Shown: positions 38,881 to 48,212 of the stretch, piece after piece | How positions within the stretch are numbered: position 1 is the first letter of the stretch | Layout: each line of letters begins with the position of its first letter | Assembly: GCF_000018545.1 (NCBI RefSeq) | Contig: NC_012587.1 | Span: 1,798,001 to 1,862,000 of the forward strand | DNA length: 64,000 nucleotides | Reading direction: 5' to 3' | From: Sinorhizobium fredii NGR234 | Lineage (GTDB): Bacteria; Pseudomonadota; Alphaproteobacteria; Rhizobiales; Rhizobiaceae | Program-made: the position numbers and the translations under genes | The notes under the pieces: generated by a model | What the model was told of the DNA's origin: nothing | What the model saw: the letters and a program-made list of their open reading frames with translations, nothing else | The model's database searches: none

Positions 38881-41361
38881 TCAGCCCCTTCCCTGGCAGG
38901 ATTCGAGGTCATAGGCGGTAAAGTGCGGCACGCCGCCCGTTTGAAGCGGCTCCTTCGGCGCGAAACGGACCGTCTTCACTTCACCGGCGGTCAGGTCGAA
39001 GGCATTGTCGGAATAGAGACCCTCGACATCGGCCTCGATCATCACCTGCAGCGCCAGGCCCGCCGCACGGACAGTCACATCGAAGGCGCCGTCCGGCCGC
39101 GGCGCCGTTTCGAGCGTCAGCCCGGATGGCGCGAGATCGAGGGCCTTGTAGGTGCCATGAACGTAATGCCCCTCGCCGCGCATGCCGTTCGATGCCTCGA
39201 AGGACCAGAAGAGCAGTGCATCCGGCGGAATGTCGCTCGCAGCGATGGCAACGAGCGTCGCCGCACGGTCGGGTGAGCACGAGCCCATCGCCGCCAACAG
39301 CGGACGGCGGCTGCCGTCGAGCGAAACGAGGAAGGTCTCGAGTTCGATCGTCACCGGCTCCGGCGTGTCGTTCACCACCGAGAAGGCGATTTCCCGGCCG
39401 TCCGCCGACGGAATGGCGGCGATGGCGACCGGCTGGAAGAAGCGGCGCGCCATGTAGTGCATCGCTTTCCAATGGCCGCCATAGTCGAGGCTCGACCAGG
39501 AGGCGACCGGCCAGGTGTCGTTGAGCTGCCAATAGAGCGTTCCCATGCAATGGGGCTTCAACGAGCGCCAGTAGTCGACCGCCGTGCGGATCGCCAGCCC
39601 CTGCTGGATCTGGCTCAGATAGACGAAGCTCGGAAAATCCTTAGGGAAACGGAAGTAGCGGAACATCGTCCCGGCGATCCGCTCGTTGCCGCCGGCATTC
39701 TTCTGATGCGCCTCCATCACCGGAGAGGCGATATTCAAGTCGTGCGCCTCGGCGAACTGCCGGATCACCGGCATCGACGTATAGGACTGGAAACCGAATT
39801 CCGAGCAGAAGCGCGGCCGCACGGTGCGGTAATTGTCGAAGGACTTGTTCTCGTGCCAGACGGACCAGTAGTGCATGTCGCCGGCGCCATCCGCATGCCA
39901 GGCATCGCCGAAATTGAGATAACCGACCGACGGACTCGACGGCCACCAGATCGCCTCCGGTGAGGCAGCCTTCATCGCCGTCTCGACGGTTCGGTTTAGC
40001 CGGTCGTAGGAAACGAGATAGCGGTCGCGATCCTTGCGGCTTTCCTCGAACCAGGTCAGCGCGCCGACGAGTTCATTGTCGCCACACCAGAGTGCGATCG
40101 ACGGGTGGGACTGGAGGCGCCTGACCTGGTAGTCCACCTCCGCGGCGACGTTTTCAAGGAAGTCCGGCGTCGACGGGTAGAGATTGCAGGCGAACATGAA
40201 GTCCTGCCAGACGAGCAGGCCGAGCCGGTCACAGAGGTCGTAGAACCAGTCCGGCTCGTAGAAGCCGCCGCCCCAGACGCGGATCATGTTCATGTTGGCT
40301 TCGACCGCCGAGCGCAACAGGTCCTCGACGCCCTCAGGCGTGACGCGCGACATCAGCGCGTCGGCCGGTATCCAGTTGGCACCCCGGCAGAAGATATCGC
40401 GGCCGTTGACGCGCAGCGCGAAGCGGCTGCCGTCCTCGTCCTTGTCGGTGACGAGTTCGAGCCTGCGAAAGCCGATCTGGCGCGTGACGCTTTCCTCGGG
40501 CGTTTCCACCTTGAGGGTCGAGAGCGCCTGCTCGCCGCTGCCGGCCGGCCACCAGCGTCTGGGCTCCGCCACGTTGAACACATGGGTGATGCGTGTCGCG
40601 CCCGCGGCAACGCTGCAATCCAGACGCTCGCGCAGGCCGTCGAGCTCGAAGTGGATCGGCAGGATGCCAGGATCGTGGGCGTAGAGCTCGACCGTCACCT
40701 GCAGATCGACAGACCCGTCCTCCAGCCAGACCTGTCGCGTCGTGACATGTTCGATCCGCGCCGTCTCCAGCCGGCAGAGCGCCAGCGCGCCATAGACGCC
40801 GAGCGGCGCAATGCCGATGTTCCAATCCCAGCCGAAATGGCATTGCGGCTTGCGCAGCATATTGCCGTTGGGGATCGGCGAGTTGCCATCGTGATAGGGC
40901 ACGTAAAAGGGCTGCGCCGCCTGGCGCCGCGCACCTTCTGATATCGAGGAGTGGAGCGCGACGCGGATGCGGTTCTCCCCCGAGACGAGTGCCTGCGAAA
41001 CATCAGCACGATATCGACGGAAGCAATTGTCCGCCTGCAAGACGAGCCGATCGTTGACGAAAACCGAGGCGACGGTGTCGATACTGTCGAGATCAAGATA
41101 CCAATAGCCTTCGAGATCGCCGGAATCGATGGAAACGGTGCGCTCGAGCACCCAGTCCTTGTGGGCCACCCATTGGACGTCCGCCTCGTTCCGGCCGTGA
41201 TAGGGATCGGCAATGATGCCGGCCCGTTGAAGCGCGCTGTGCACGTCGCCCGGAAGCGCAATGGTCAGCGCGTGGCTGTTGTCCGCCGAAGCGAGCAGCC
41301 AATCGCCGGAGAGGTCGACGCGGATGGCGTCGCGATTGTTGAGTTCGGAAGGCATTGCCAT
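38881..41361 (-). CDS. Glycoside hydrolase family 2 beta-mannosidase-like protein
   Basis: This 826-residue enzyme has no signal peptide, so it acts in the cytosol on imported oligosaccharide. The domain order is sugar-binding (SGDWLLASADNSHALTIALP), immunoglobulin-like and a TIM barrel with the acid/base region ALWCGDNELVGALTWF near residue 425 and the nucleophile Glu in RPRFCSEFGFQSYTSMP near 520. GANWIPADALMSRVTPE and NMIRVWGGGFYEPDWFYD are diagnostic of the mannosidase branch rather than galactosidases. It follows the ABC importer genes in one operon, which makes a beta-mannoside the probable substrate. Confidence 0.9.
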   Translation of the reverse strand: MAMPSELNNRDAIRVDLSGDWLLASADNSHALTIALPGDVHSALQRAGIIADPYHGRNEADVQWVAHKDWVLERTVSIDSGDLEGYWYLDLDSIDTVASVFVNDRLVLQADNCFRRYRADVSQALVSGENRIRVALHSSISEGARRQAAQPFYVPYHDGNSPIPNGNMLRKPQCHFGWDWNIGIAPLGVYGALALCRLETARIEHVTTRQVWLEDGSVDLQVTVELYAHDPGILPIHFELDGLRERLDCSVAAGATRITHVFNVAEPRRWWPAGSGEQALSTLKVETPEESVTRQIGFRRLELVTDKDEDGSRFALRVNGRDIFCRGANWIPADALMSRVTPEGVEDLLRSAVEANMNMIRVWGGGFYEPDWFYDLCDRLGLLVWQDFMFACNLYPSTPDFLENVAAEVDYQVRRLQSHPSIALWCGDNELVGALTWFEESRKDRDRYLVSYDRLNRTVETAMKAASPEAIWWPSSPSVGYLNFGDAWHADGAGDMHYWSVWHENKSFDNYRTVRPRFCSEFGFQSYTSMPVIRQFAEAHDLNIASPVMEAHQKNAGGNERIAGTMFRYFRFPKDFPSFVYLSQIQQGLAIRTAVDYWRSLKPHCMGTLYWQLNDTWPVASWSSLDYGGHWKAMHYMARRFFQPVAIAAIPSADGREIAFSVVNDTPEPVTIELETFLVSLDGSRRPLLAAMGSCSPDRAATLVAIAASDIPPDALLFWSFEASNGMRGEGHYVHGTYKALDLAPSGLTLETAPRPDGAFDVTVRAAGLALQVMIEADVEGLYSDNAFDLTAGEVKTVRFAPKEPLQTGGVPHFTAYDLESCQGRG

Positions 41362-41436
41362 AGTCCATTCGTTGACCGGCGGGTTCGCGCCGGCTTTCGT
41401 CCGAGCGGAGGCCGTCGGCGACCCCTCGGATTTCGG

Positions 41437-42522
41437 TCAGAGACGGCTTTCGCTAGTGGCGTCGAAGATCGAGGCAACGGCCATGTCGAAGGAGAGGCGC
41501 ACCGTGCTGCCGGGAGGATAGCGCCGCTGGCCGGCGATCCGGACCGACATGGATTGGCCGGCAAGCGTTAACCAGAGCAGGTTGTCCGCGCCCATCGGCT
41601 CCTCGATATCGACGATTGCCTGGTGCACCTCATGCCCCTCCCTCGCCTCGTCGACCTTGACGTGCTCGGGCCGCAGACCGAGGACCACCTTCTGGCCGGA
41701 CTGCAGCCTCGTGCGCGCCGGATAGGCGGTGACGTCGAAGGCGACGTCGTTCACCCGGACGAAGCTGCGTCCGTCCTTCGCCTCCACCTCGCCGCGGAAG
41801 AAGTTCATCGACGGCGAACCGATGAAGCCGGCGACAAAAAGGTTCTCCGGTGCGTTGTAGATGGTCATCGGGTCGGCAAGCTGCTGGATCACGCCGCTCT
41901 TCATGACGGCGATGCGGTCGGCAAGCGTCAGCGCCTCGATCTGGTCGTGCGTCACGTAGATCATCGTGTTCTTCAGCGACTGGTGCAGCCTCTTGATTTC
42001 GACGCGCAGTTCGGATCGCAGCTTGGCGTCGAGGTTCGACAGCGGCTCGTCGAAGAGGAAGACGTCGACATCGCGCACCAGCGCCCGGCCGATTGCCACA
42101 CGCTGCCGCTGCCCGCCCGATAGCTCCGACGGCTTCCGCTTCAGCAATGCTTCGATCTGCAGGATGGCCGCTGCACGCTTCACGCGCTTGTCGATCTCCG
42201 GCTGCGGAATCTTGGCGACCTGCAGCCCGAAGGAGAGGTTCTTCTCGACCGTCATCTGCGGGTAAAGCGCGTAGGACTGGAACACCATGCCGATGCCGCG
42301 ATCCTTCGGCTCCTCCCAGGTGACGTTGCGATCCTTGATGAAGATCTGCCCGTCCGACACGTCGAGCAGGCCGGCGATGCAGTTCAGCAGCGTCGACTTT
42401 CCGCAGCCGGACGAGCCGAGCAGGACGAGGAATTCGCCGTGGTCGATATCGAGATTGAGCTTGTCGAGAACGGTGATGGCCCCGAAGTTCAGCGACAGAT
42501 CCCTGACGGAAACACTTGTCAT
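41437..42522 (-). CDS. Sugar ABC transporter ATP-binding protein (UgpC/MalK type)
   Basis: This 361-residue ATPase has Walker A LLGSSGCGKSTLLNCIAG, signature ELSGGQRQRVAIGRALVRDV, Walker B LFDEPLSNLDAKLR and the H-loop VTHDQIEALTLADRIAVM. The C-terminal TOBE/regulatory region contains FIGSPSMNFFRGEVEAKDG and VVLGLRPEHVKVDEA. It energises the CUT1-type importer with the two permeases and binding protein of the operon. Six bases separate it from the permease gene. Confidence 0.94.
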   Translation of the reverse strand: MTSVSVRDLSLNFGAITVLDKLNLDIDHGEFLVLLGSSGCGKSTLLNCIAGLLDVSDGQIFIKDRNVTWEEPKDRGIGMVFQSYALYPQMTVEKNLSFGLQVAKIPQPEIDKRVKRAAAILQIEALLKRKPSELSGGQRQRVAIGRALVRDVDVFLFDEPLSNLDAKLRSELRVEIKRLHQSLKNTMIYVTHDQIEALTLADRIAVMKSGVIQQLADPMTIYNAPENLFVAGFIGSPSMNFFRGEVEAKDGRSFVRVNDVAFDVTAYPARTRLQSGQKVVLGLRPEHVKVDEAREGHEVHQAIVDIEEPMGADNLLWLTLAGQSMSVRIAGQRRYPPGSTVRLSFDMAVASIFDATSESRL

Positions 42523-42528
42523 GCTTGC

Positions 42529-43470
42529 TTATCCTTTCACTGCACCGGCTGCGATGCCGCGGACAAAGAGCCGTCCGGAGACGAAGTAGACGACGAGCGG
42601 AACTGCCCCCGTCAAAATCGTTGCCGCCATGTTGACGTTGTATTCCTTCACGCCCTGCACCGAATTGACGATGTTGTTGAGCTGGACGGTCATCGGGTAA
42701 TATTCGGGGCGGGTGAAGACGACGCCGAACAGGAAGTCGTTCCAGATGCCGGTGACCTGCAGGATCATCGCGACCACGAAGATCGGCAGCGACATCGGCA
42801 GCATGATCTTGAAGTAGATCGTCCAGAACCCGGCACCATCGACACGCGCCGCCTTGAAGAGTTCCTCCGGCAAGCCGGCAAAATAGTTGCGGAACAAGAG
42901 CGTCAGGATCGGCATGCCGAAGATCGTATGTACGATGACGAGGCCGGTCAGCGTGCCGTAGACGCCCATTTCCCTGAGGACGATCACGATCGGGTAGATC
43001 ATCACCTGATAGGGAATGAAGGCGCCGACGATGAGGATTGTGAAGAAGAGGTCCGCCCCTTTGAAGCGCCAGTTGGCAAGCGCGTAACCGTTCACCGAGG
43101 CGACCGCGATCGATATGATCACCGAAGGAACGGTGATACGGACCGAATTCCAGAAACCGCGAGAAAGCCCGTCGCAGTTGAGGCCGGTGCAAGCCTCGGC
43201 CCAGGCCTTCACCCAGGGGTCGAAGGTGATTTCGAGCGGCGGCGCGAAGATATTGCCGACGCGGATTTCCGGCATGCCCTTCAGCGACGTCATGATCATC
43301 ACGTAGAGTGGCAGCAGATAGTAGAGAGCGACTACGATCAGGGTGCCGTAGACGATGATGTTGCGGCGCGAGAGCGTTCTGCGCGGCTTGCGGCCTTTCG
43401 GACCGGACGTGATCCTGCCAGGAGCCGCTTCGTGCTCGGCGATGCTGTTGTTGGTGACGAGATTAAGCAC
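42529..43470 (-). CDS. Carbohydrate ABC transporter permease (MalG type)
   Basis: This 313-residue permease has six membrane segments and the EAA loop EELFKAARVDGAGFWTIYFK-IMLPM near residue 215. It starts at GTG 43470 (VLNLVTNN) with GGAGG upstream and overlaps the preceding permease gene by 8 bases. A hydrophilic N-terminus of about 35 residues precedes the first segment (NIIVYGTLIVVALYYLLPLY). Confidence 0.93.
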   Translation of the reverse strand: MLNLVTNNSIAEHEAAPGRITSGPKGRKPRRTLSRRNIIVYGTLIVVALYYLLPLYVMIMTSLKGMPEIRVGNIFAPPLEITFDPWVKAWAEACTGLNCDGLSRGFWNSVRITVPSVIISIAVASVNGYALANWRFKGADLFFTILIVGAFIPYQVMIYPIVIVLREMGVYGTLTGLVIVHTIFGMPILTLLFRNYFAGLPEELFKAARVDGAGFWTIYFKIMLPMSLPIFVVAMILQVTGIWNDFLFGVVFTRPEYYPMTVQLNNIVNSVQGVKEYNVNMAATILTGAVPLVVYFVSGRLFVRGIAAGAVKG

Positions 43471-44371
43471 GCTTGCGACCTCCTCCGAATTCCAGATACG
43501 CCCACGGCACGATGATGATTGCGACGGTCAGGAGCATCATGGTGGAGGCGGCAAAGCCCTGCCCCAGGTTCTGCGCCTGGAACATGTAGTCGTAGACATA
43601 TTTGGCGGGCACTTCGGAGGCGATGCCAGGGCCGCCGCTCGTCTGCGCCACCACGAGGTCGTAAACCTTGACGATGCCGCTTGCGATGATCACCAGGGTA
43701 GTGATGAAGACGCCGCGCATCATCGGGATGATGATCAGCACATAGGTCTTCCACATCGGAATGCCGTCGACCCGCGCCGCCTTCCAGATGTCCTCGTCGA
43801 TGCCCCGCAGACCGGCGAGCATCAGGCACATCACGAGCCCGGTGCCCTGCCAGAGCGCGGCGATCAGGATGCCGTATATGACGATGTCGGCGTTGTAGAG
43901 CGGATCGAAGGAGAAGCTCGTCCAGCCGAGCGAGCGAACGATCGACTGGATGCCGAATTGCGGATTGAGCAGCCACTGCCAGACCAGGCCCGTGACGATG
44001 AACGACAGGGCGAATGGATAGAGCATGATCGTCCGGAACGCATTCTCGAAACGGATCTTCTGGTCCATCAGCGCGGCCAGCACGAAACCGATGACGAGGC
44101 TGAAGATCAGCGACAAGACGCCGTAGATGGCGAGATTCTCGATCGAGACGAGCCAACGTGGTGCCGCCCATAGCCGCTCGTATTGGTCCAGACCGACGAA
44201 GGACAGGCGCGGCAGCAGCTTGGAGTTGGTAAAGGAATAAAGAACTGTCCAGGCCGTGCCGCCGACGAAAATGACCACGGCCGTCAGGATCATCGGAACA
44301 GAGGCGATCTTCGCATTCAGGTTCCGCAACCACTGATTCGGCCGAGCCGAGCCGCGTGTTTGACCTGTCAT
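43463..44371 (-). CDS. Sugar ABC transporter permease (MalF type)
   Basis: This 302-residue permease has six membrane segments and the EAA loop EDIWKAARVDGIPMWKTYVL. The start at 44371 (MTGQTRGSARPNQWLRNLNA) has GGAGGAGCAAAC upstream; the longer frame to 44455 is not needed. It is the second gene of the operon, after the binding-protein gene and its downstream hairpin. Confidence 0.93.
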   Translation of the reverse strand: MTGQTRGSARPNQWLRNLNAKIASVPMILTAVVIFVGGTAWTVLYSFTNSKLLPRLSFVGLDQYERLWAAPRWLVSIENLAIYGVLSLIFSLVIGFVLAALMDQKIRFENAFRTIMLYPFALSFIVTGLVWQWLLNPQFGIQSIVRSLGWTSFSFDPLYNADIVIYGILIAALWQGTGLVMCLMLAGLRGIDEDIWKAARVDGIPMWKTYVLIIIPMMRGVFITTLVIIASGIVKVYDLVVAQTSGGPGIASEVPAKYVYDYMFQAQNLGQGFAASTMMLLTVAIIIVPWAYLEFGGGRKRA

Positions 44372-44587
44372 GTTTGCTCCTCCGGACTGCAAGATATCAA
44401 TGCGCGAACACGCGACTGCTGCGCCAACCGCCTCACCCCGGCTATCGCCCCTCACCAGTCACGCCGCGTTCACGGGAATTCGGAACGGTGATCCAACTCG
44501 AAGGCGGACGCTCCTCGAACGCCGACGCCAACAGACATCGACACGCGTGCCCGGCGCGAGCGCGTCGTGCCGAATGGGGATGAGGGC

Positions 44588-44609
44588 GGCCCCGCGAATG
44601 CGCGGGGCC
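44588..44609 (-). promoter_or_regulatory. Intercistronic hairpin between binding-protein and permease genes
   Basis: GGCCCCGCG and CGCGGGGCC form a perfect 9-base stem with a 4-base loop, 15 bases after the binding-protein stop. There is no T run on the minus strand, so it is more likely an mRNA-stabilising or attenuating hairpin that keeps binding-protein levels above permease levels, as in other ABC operons. Confidence 0.7.
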
Positions 44610-44624
44610 TTCAGGCGGAGAACG

Positions 44625-45860
44625 TCAGTCCGCCGCTGCGATGATCTCGGCAAAGCGCTTCTGCGCGTCCTCCGGAGTTATCGACGTGTTTGCAAAGAAC
44701 TCGGAGAAGAGGTCTTCCTTCTGCTTCTGGCTATCTTGCGAGAGAAGCTCGTCGGTGCTCCGGATCACGTTGCCCTTGGCAAGGATATCGAGCCCCTTCT
44801 TCATGCAGTCATTGGCGGTCGCGAGGTCCACGTCGCCGCGCACCGGCAGCGAGCCCTTTTTCAGGTTGAACGCGACCTGCGTCTCCGGCTTCAGCAGCGT
44901 CGATGCCAACTGCTCCTGCGCCTTCGACTTTTCCTCGTCCTCGAGCAGCGGGAAATAGAACGCGTCGCCACCGGTCGAGATCACCTCGTTGAGGCCAAGA
45001 CCCGGAAGGCAGGTGTAGTCGACTCCGGCCTTCTGGCCAGCAAGCTGGAATTCGCCCTGGGCCCAGTCTCCCATGATCTGACCGCCAGCCTTGCCGGTGA
45101 TGACAAGGTTCGTCGCCTGATTCCAGTCTTGAACATTGCTGCCCTTGGCCATCCGGCGTGCGTCGTCGGCGGCTTTGAAGACCTTGGCGATCTCCGGTCC
45201 GGCCGCCACTTCCTCATCCTTCTTGGCAAAGACGCTCTCGAATACATCCTTGCCGGCGACCGCGACGATCAAGACGTCGAAGGCTCCCGACGACTGCCAC
45301 GGCTGGCCGCCGAGGGCGAGCGGCACGATACCGGCCTTTTCAAGCGCCGGTGCCGCTGCGACGAACTCGTCCCAGTTCTTCGGCACGGGAACACCGGCCT
45401 TCTGGAACGCAGCGTTCGAAAGCCACAGCCACTGCCAGGAATGGATGTTGACGGGGGCGCAGTAGATCTTGCCCTCGATGGTGCAGGAGTCGAGCAGGCT
45501 CGAGGGCTTGACGATCTCCTTCCAGTTTTCGCGTGTGGCGACATCGGTCAGGTCGCGCATCAGCCCTGCCTGCACCAGCTCTTCCGCCTGACGGCCATGG
45601 TTGAACTGCGTGGCGCCCATCGGGTCGCCGCCGGTGATGCGGCTCACCATGATCGGCCGCGCCGTTCCGCCGGAGCCGGCGATCGCACCGTCGACCCATT
45701 TGTTGCCGGTCGCGTCGAAGGCCTTGGCCAGTTCGGCGACCGCGGCAGCCTCGCCGCCGGACGTCCACCAATGCGTGACCTCCAGATCGGTGGCCTGAGC
45801 CACGCCGAACGGCACCGCCACGGTTGCGGCCAGTGCGCCGGCCAAAGAACGTAATTTCAT
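44625..45860 (-). CDS. Sugar ABC transporter substrate-binding protein
   Basis: This 411-residue family-1 solute-binding protein has a signal peptide (MKLRSLAGALAATVAVPFGV, cut near AQA). The mature protein opens TDLEVTHWWTSGGEAAAVAE and includes YCAPVNIHSWQWLWLSNAAF and KAGGQIMGDWAQGEFQLAGQ, typical of glucose/mannose-type CUT1 binding proteins. It is the first gene of an eight-gene catabolic operon. The ribosome site is GGGAGGAGACTC. An operator-like palindrome lies 14 bases before the start codon. Confidence 0.93.
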   Translation of the reverse strand: MKLRSLAGALAATVAVPFGVAQATDLEVTHWWTSGGEAAAVAELAKAFDATGNKWVDGAIAGSGGTARPIMVSRITGGDPMGATQFNHGRQAEELVQAGLMRDLTDVATRENWKEIVKPSSLLDSCTIEGKIYCAPVNIHSWQWLWLSNAAFQKAGVPVPKNWDEFVAAAPALEKAGIVPLALGGQPWQSSGAFDVLIVAVAGKDVFESVFAKKDEEVAAGPEIAKVFKAADDARRMAKGSNVQDWNQATNLVITGKAGGQIMGDWAQGEFQLAGQKAGVDYTCLPGLGLNEVISTGGDAFYFPLLEDEEKSKAQEQLASTLLKPETQVAFNLKKGSLPVRGDVDLATANDCMKKGLDILAKGNVIRSTDELLSQDSQKQKEDLFSEFFANTSITPEDAQKRFAEIIAAAD

Positions 45861-45874
45861 GAGTCTCCTCCCTC

Positions 45875-45890
45875 ACTGTAACGTTACCGT
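45875..45890. promoter_or_regulatory. LacI-type operator candidate upstream of the binding-protein gene
   Basis: ACTGTAACGTTACCGT contains the perfect palindrome GTAACGTTAC (45878-45887) with a central CG, as is usual for LacI-family sites, and matches ACTGTATCGTTACAG at 46196-46210 in 13 of 15 positions. Confidence 0.7.
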
Positions 45891-46195
45891 AAAAAACTTA
45901 GTTCAATCCATTTGCCGACGCAACACCCACAACGAACAATTCAAATTAATTATTTTTGTACAACTCCTGCTTTCATCCGACCGACCTTGGAGGGGCGCGC
46001 TCGCGCCATGTCCAAATATCGCCAACGCTCACCTCTCCGCCATTATCTGATTGTTTTTAATACATAAGGCAGAGACGCTTCGCGTCGTTCCGAAAGCCCA
46101 CCCTTCGCATACGCAGCAAGATATTTCGGATAGTCGTTATTCAACCCTCCGTTTACGCAATTTGCAGCGCAGCAACAAAAACGCTCGACATTACT

Positions 46196-46210
46196 ACTGT
46201 ATCGTTACAG
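46196..46210. promoter_or_regulatory. LacI-type operator candidate upstream of the regulator gene
   Basis: ACTGTATCGTTACAG has perfect outer arms CTGTA / TACAG and a central CG. Together with the site at 45875 it gives the shared pattern ACTGTAWCGTTACMG. The site lies about 160 bases before the regulator's ATG and would allow autoregulation. Confidence 0.68.
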
Positions 46211-46368
46211 ATATTGGGAACACGATTTCGCTTCGCCCCGATATGGTGCGTTCAAGCAAATCGTATATAACCGGCAAGGGGCAGGAGACGGGGCTATCAG
46301 AAAGGCGCCGGCACCGCGGTTGCGGTTGGCATGAGTGGCTTTGGAGGTCCGAACGAGCGGGCTTTGGC

Positions 46369-47436
46369 ATGGAAGGCAGGACAAGGAACAGGCCGGCGGC
46401 AGTGCCGCCAACGGAGGGCGCCAGGCCGACATTGAAGACGATCGCCTTCATGACCGGGCTCGGCATCACCACCGTTTCCCGCGCGCTGAAGGATGCGCCC
46501 GATATCGGCGCCGAGACCAAGGAGCGCGTCCGCCTGGTCGCCAAGCAGATCGGCTATCAGCCGAACCGTGCAGGCGTTCGCCTCAGGACCGGCAAGACCA
46601 ATGTCATCAGCCTCGTCCTGACGCTCGAGGAAGAGATCATGGGCATCACCAGCCCGATGGTCATCGGCATCACGGAAATCCTCGCCGGCACGCCGTACCA
46701 CCTGGTCGTCACGCCCTATAGCTCCTCCAAGGATCCGCTCGGCCCGATCCGCTACATTCTCGACACCGGTGCCGCCGACGGCGTGATCATCTCGCGAATG
46801 GAGCCGAACGACCCACGCGTGACGCTGCTCACCGAACGTCAGTTTCCCTTCGCCACGCATGGACGGACCGAAATGGGGATCGTCCATCCCTATCACGATT
46901 TCGACAATGGACGCTTCGCCTACGAGGCGGTGCGCAAGCTCGTCGAACGCGGCAGACGCCGGCTGGTGCTGCTGGAGCCGCCGCCGCACCTCACCTTTCA
47001 TTCGCACATGCGCACCGGCTTCGAAGGCGGCCTCAAGGATTTCGGTGCCGAGTCGGTCAGCTTCCATCAGGTCAATATCGACTACAGCCTCGTCGCCATC
47101 CGCGACGCCTTTGAAAAACTCATGGGTTCGTCCGACGCCCCGGACGGCATCGTTTCCGGCAGCGGCTCCGGTGCCATTGCACTGATTGCCGGCGTCGAGG
47201 CGGCGCGTAAGAAGCTCGGCGAAGAGGCCGACATGGTCTCCAAGGTCCCGAGCGACTTCCTGCGCTGGCTGCGTCCGGAGGTGATGACCATGTACGAGGA
47301 CATCCGGATTGCTGGCCGTGAGCTCGCCAAGGCGGTGATCGGCCGTATCGAAGGGCAGCCGCCCGAGACCCTGCAGAGCCTCAGCCAGCCGGAGTTTCAG
47401 CCGCCGATGCAGCGGCTGATCAAGGGGCGGGAATGA
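46369..47436 (+). CDS. LacI-family transcriptional regulator of the divergent sugar operon
   Basis: This 355-residue regulator has an N-terminal helix-turn-helix (TLKTIAFMTGLGITTVSRAL, residues ~26-45) with the hinge helix QIGYQPNRAGVRLRTGKTN, then a periplasmic-binding-like effector domain (VLTLEEEIMGITSPMVIGIT, VISRMEPNDPRV, DGIVSGSGSGAIALIAG). Start choice is uncertain: the ATG at 46369 begins a LacI-like N-terminus but has a weak ribosome site; upstream frame sequence is not protein-like. It is divergent from the ABC/mannosidase operon and most likely represses it until a mannoside-derived ligand binds. Confidence 0.9.
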   Translation: MEGRTRNRPAAVPPTEGARPTLKTIAFMTGLGITTVSRALKDAPDIGAETKERVRLVAKQIGYQPNRAGVRLRTGKTNVISLVLTLEEEIMGITSPMVIGITEILAGTPYHLVVTPYSSSKDPLGPIRYILDTGAADGVIISRMEPNDPRVTLLTERQFPFATHGRTEMGIVHPYHDFDNGRFAYEAVRKLVERGRRRLVLLEPPPHLTFHSHMRTGFEGGLKDFGAESVSFHQVNIDYSLVAIRDAFEKLMGSSDAPDGIVSGSGSGAIALIAGVEAARKKLGEEADMVSKVPSDFLRWLRPEVMTMYEDIRIAGRELAKAVIGRIEGQPPETLQSLSQPEFQPPMQRLIKGRE

Positions 47437-47537
47437 TCCGTCGCGATGTCAGGACGGGACGAAGCAGCCACCAACCACCCTCCATGGTTTGAGACCCGAG
47501 CTGTAACGTCGGCACTGGAGCAAAGTCTCACAACACC

Positions 47538-48212
47538 TCAGAGGACACAGCCGCACCGCGCGGAACGGGCATAGGAGACGATCTCGGCTCGCTTGCTGCG
47601 GCCGTCGCCGAGGAACGCATCGACGGCGGCGGCCACTTCGTTGGGTCGATGCCGCGCCCAATGGCCGAGGCCGTGGAGGGCTGCCTCCTGGCACGCGATC
47701 GCATCAAGCCTCAGCGTTCGACGCATGACATCGATCGCCGCCCTGTGCATGAGTTCGCAAGCCGGGTCGTCAGGCAGCGCCAGACATGGGAACTCGTCCC
47801 ACCACATGTAACAGACGGTATTGAGGGGAGCTGCTCCTGGTTCGTCGATGTGCCCCAGCACAGCGGCGCAGCGCGGCGCGAACAGCTCGGCGAAGACATG
47901 CTCGATCGCCTCGACGCAGGCCAGCCGCGCTACCACGGGCGTCGACGTCTTGTAGAACCACCCGTTATCGCCCGAGGCACTGGTGCTCAGCAGATACCGC
48001 AAGCCCTGGGCGATCTGCGCATCGGAGAAGCCGGCGAGCGAACGCTCGGTCGTCGTGAAGAGCCTCGTAAAGTAATCGATGGCGAGAGACGGCTCGGGAT
48101 CCCACCACGGAGGGTCTTCATCGAAGAACCAGGGATTGCCGTGCGGCCGGATCGCGTGGCTGAACGCGTGCTCAAGCCAGTCATCGTAGCTCAGGTCCGA
48201 CACCGCAGGCAT
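47538..48212 (-). CDS. Conserved hypothetical protein
   Basis: This 224-residue soluble protein starts after the strong site GAGGAGGAGG at MPAVSDLSYDDWLEHAFSHA. It is rich in Trp, His and Cys (WFFDEDPPWWDPEPSLAIDY, NTVCYMWWDEFPCLA, CQEAALHGLGHWARHRPNEV) and ends with a Cys pair, RCGCVL. The mid region TRLFTTTERSLAGFSDAQIA looks alpha-helical. No family name is known to me. It stands alone between the LacI gene and a divergent YdeI-like gene. Confidence 0.78.
   Translation of the reverse strand: MPAVSDLSYDDWLEHAFSHAIRPHGNPWFFDEDPPWWDPEPSLAIDYFTRLFTTTERSLAGFSDAQIAQGLRYLLSTSASGDNGWFYKTSTPVVARLACVEAIEHVFAELFAPRCAAVLGHIDEPGAAPLNTVCYMWWDEFPCLALPDDPACELMHRAAIDVMRRTLRLDAIACQEAALHGLGHWARHRPNEVAAAVDAFLGDGRSKRAEIVSYARSARCGCVL

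Larger units (their letters stand above)
45861..46368. other. Divergent promoter region of the sugar operon and its regulator
   Basis: About 508 bases with no real gene. The middle (45930-46070) is relatively AT-rich. It contains the two operator-like palindromes listed separately, one near each coding end. Confidence 0.55.
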
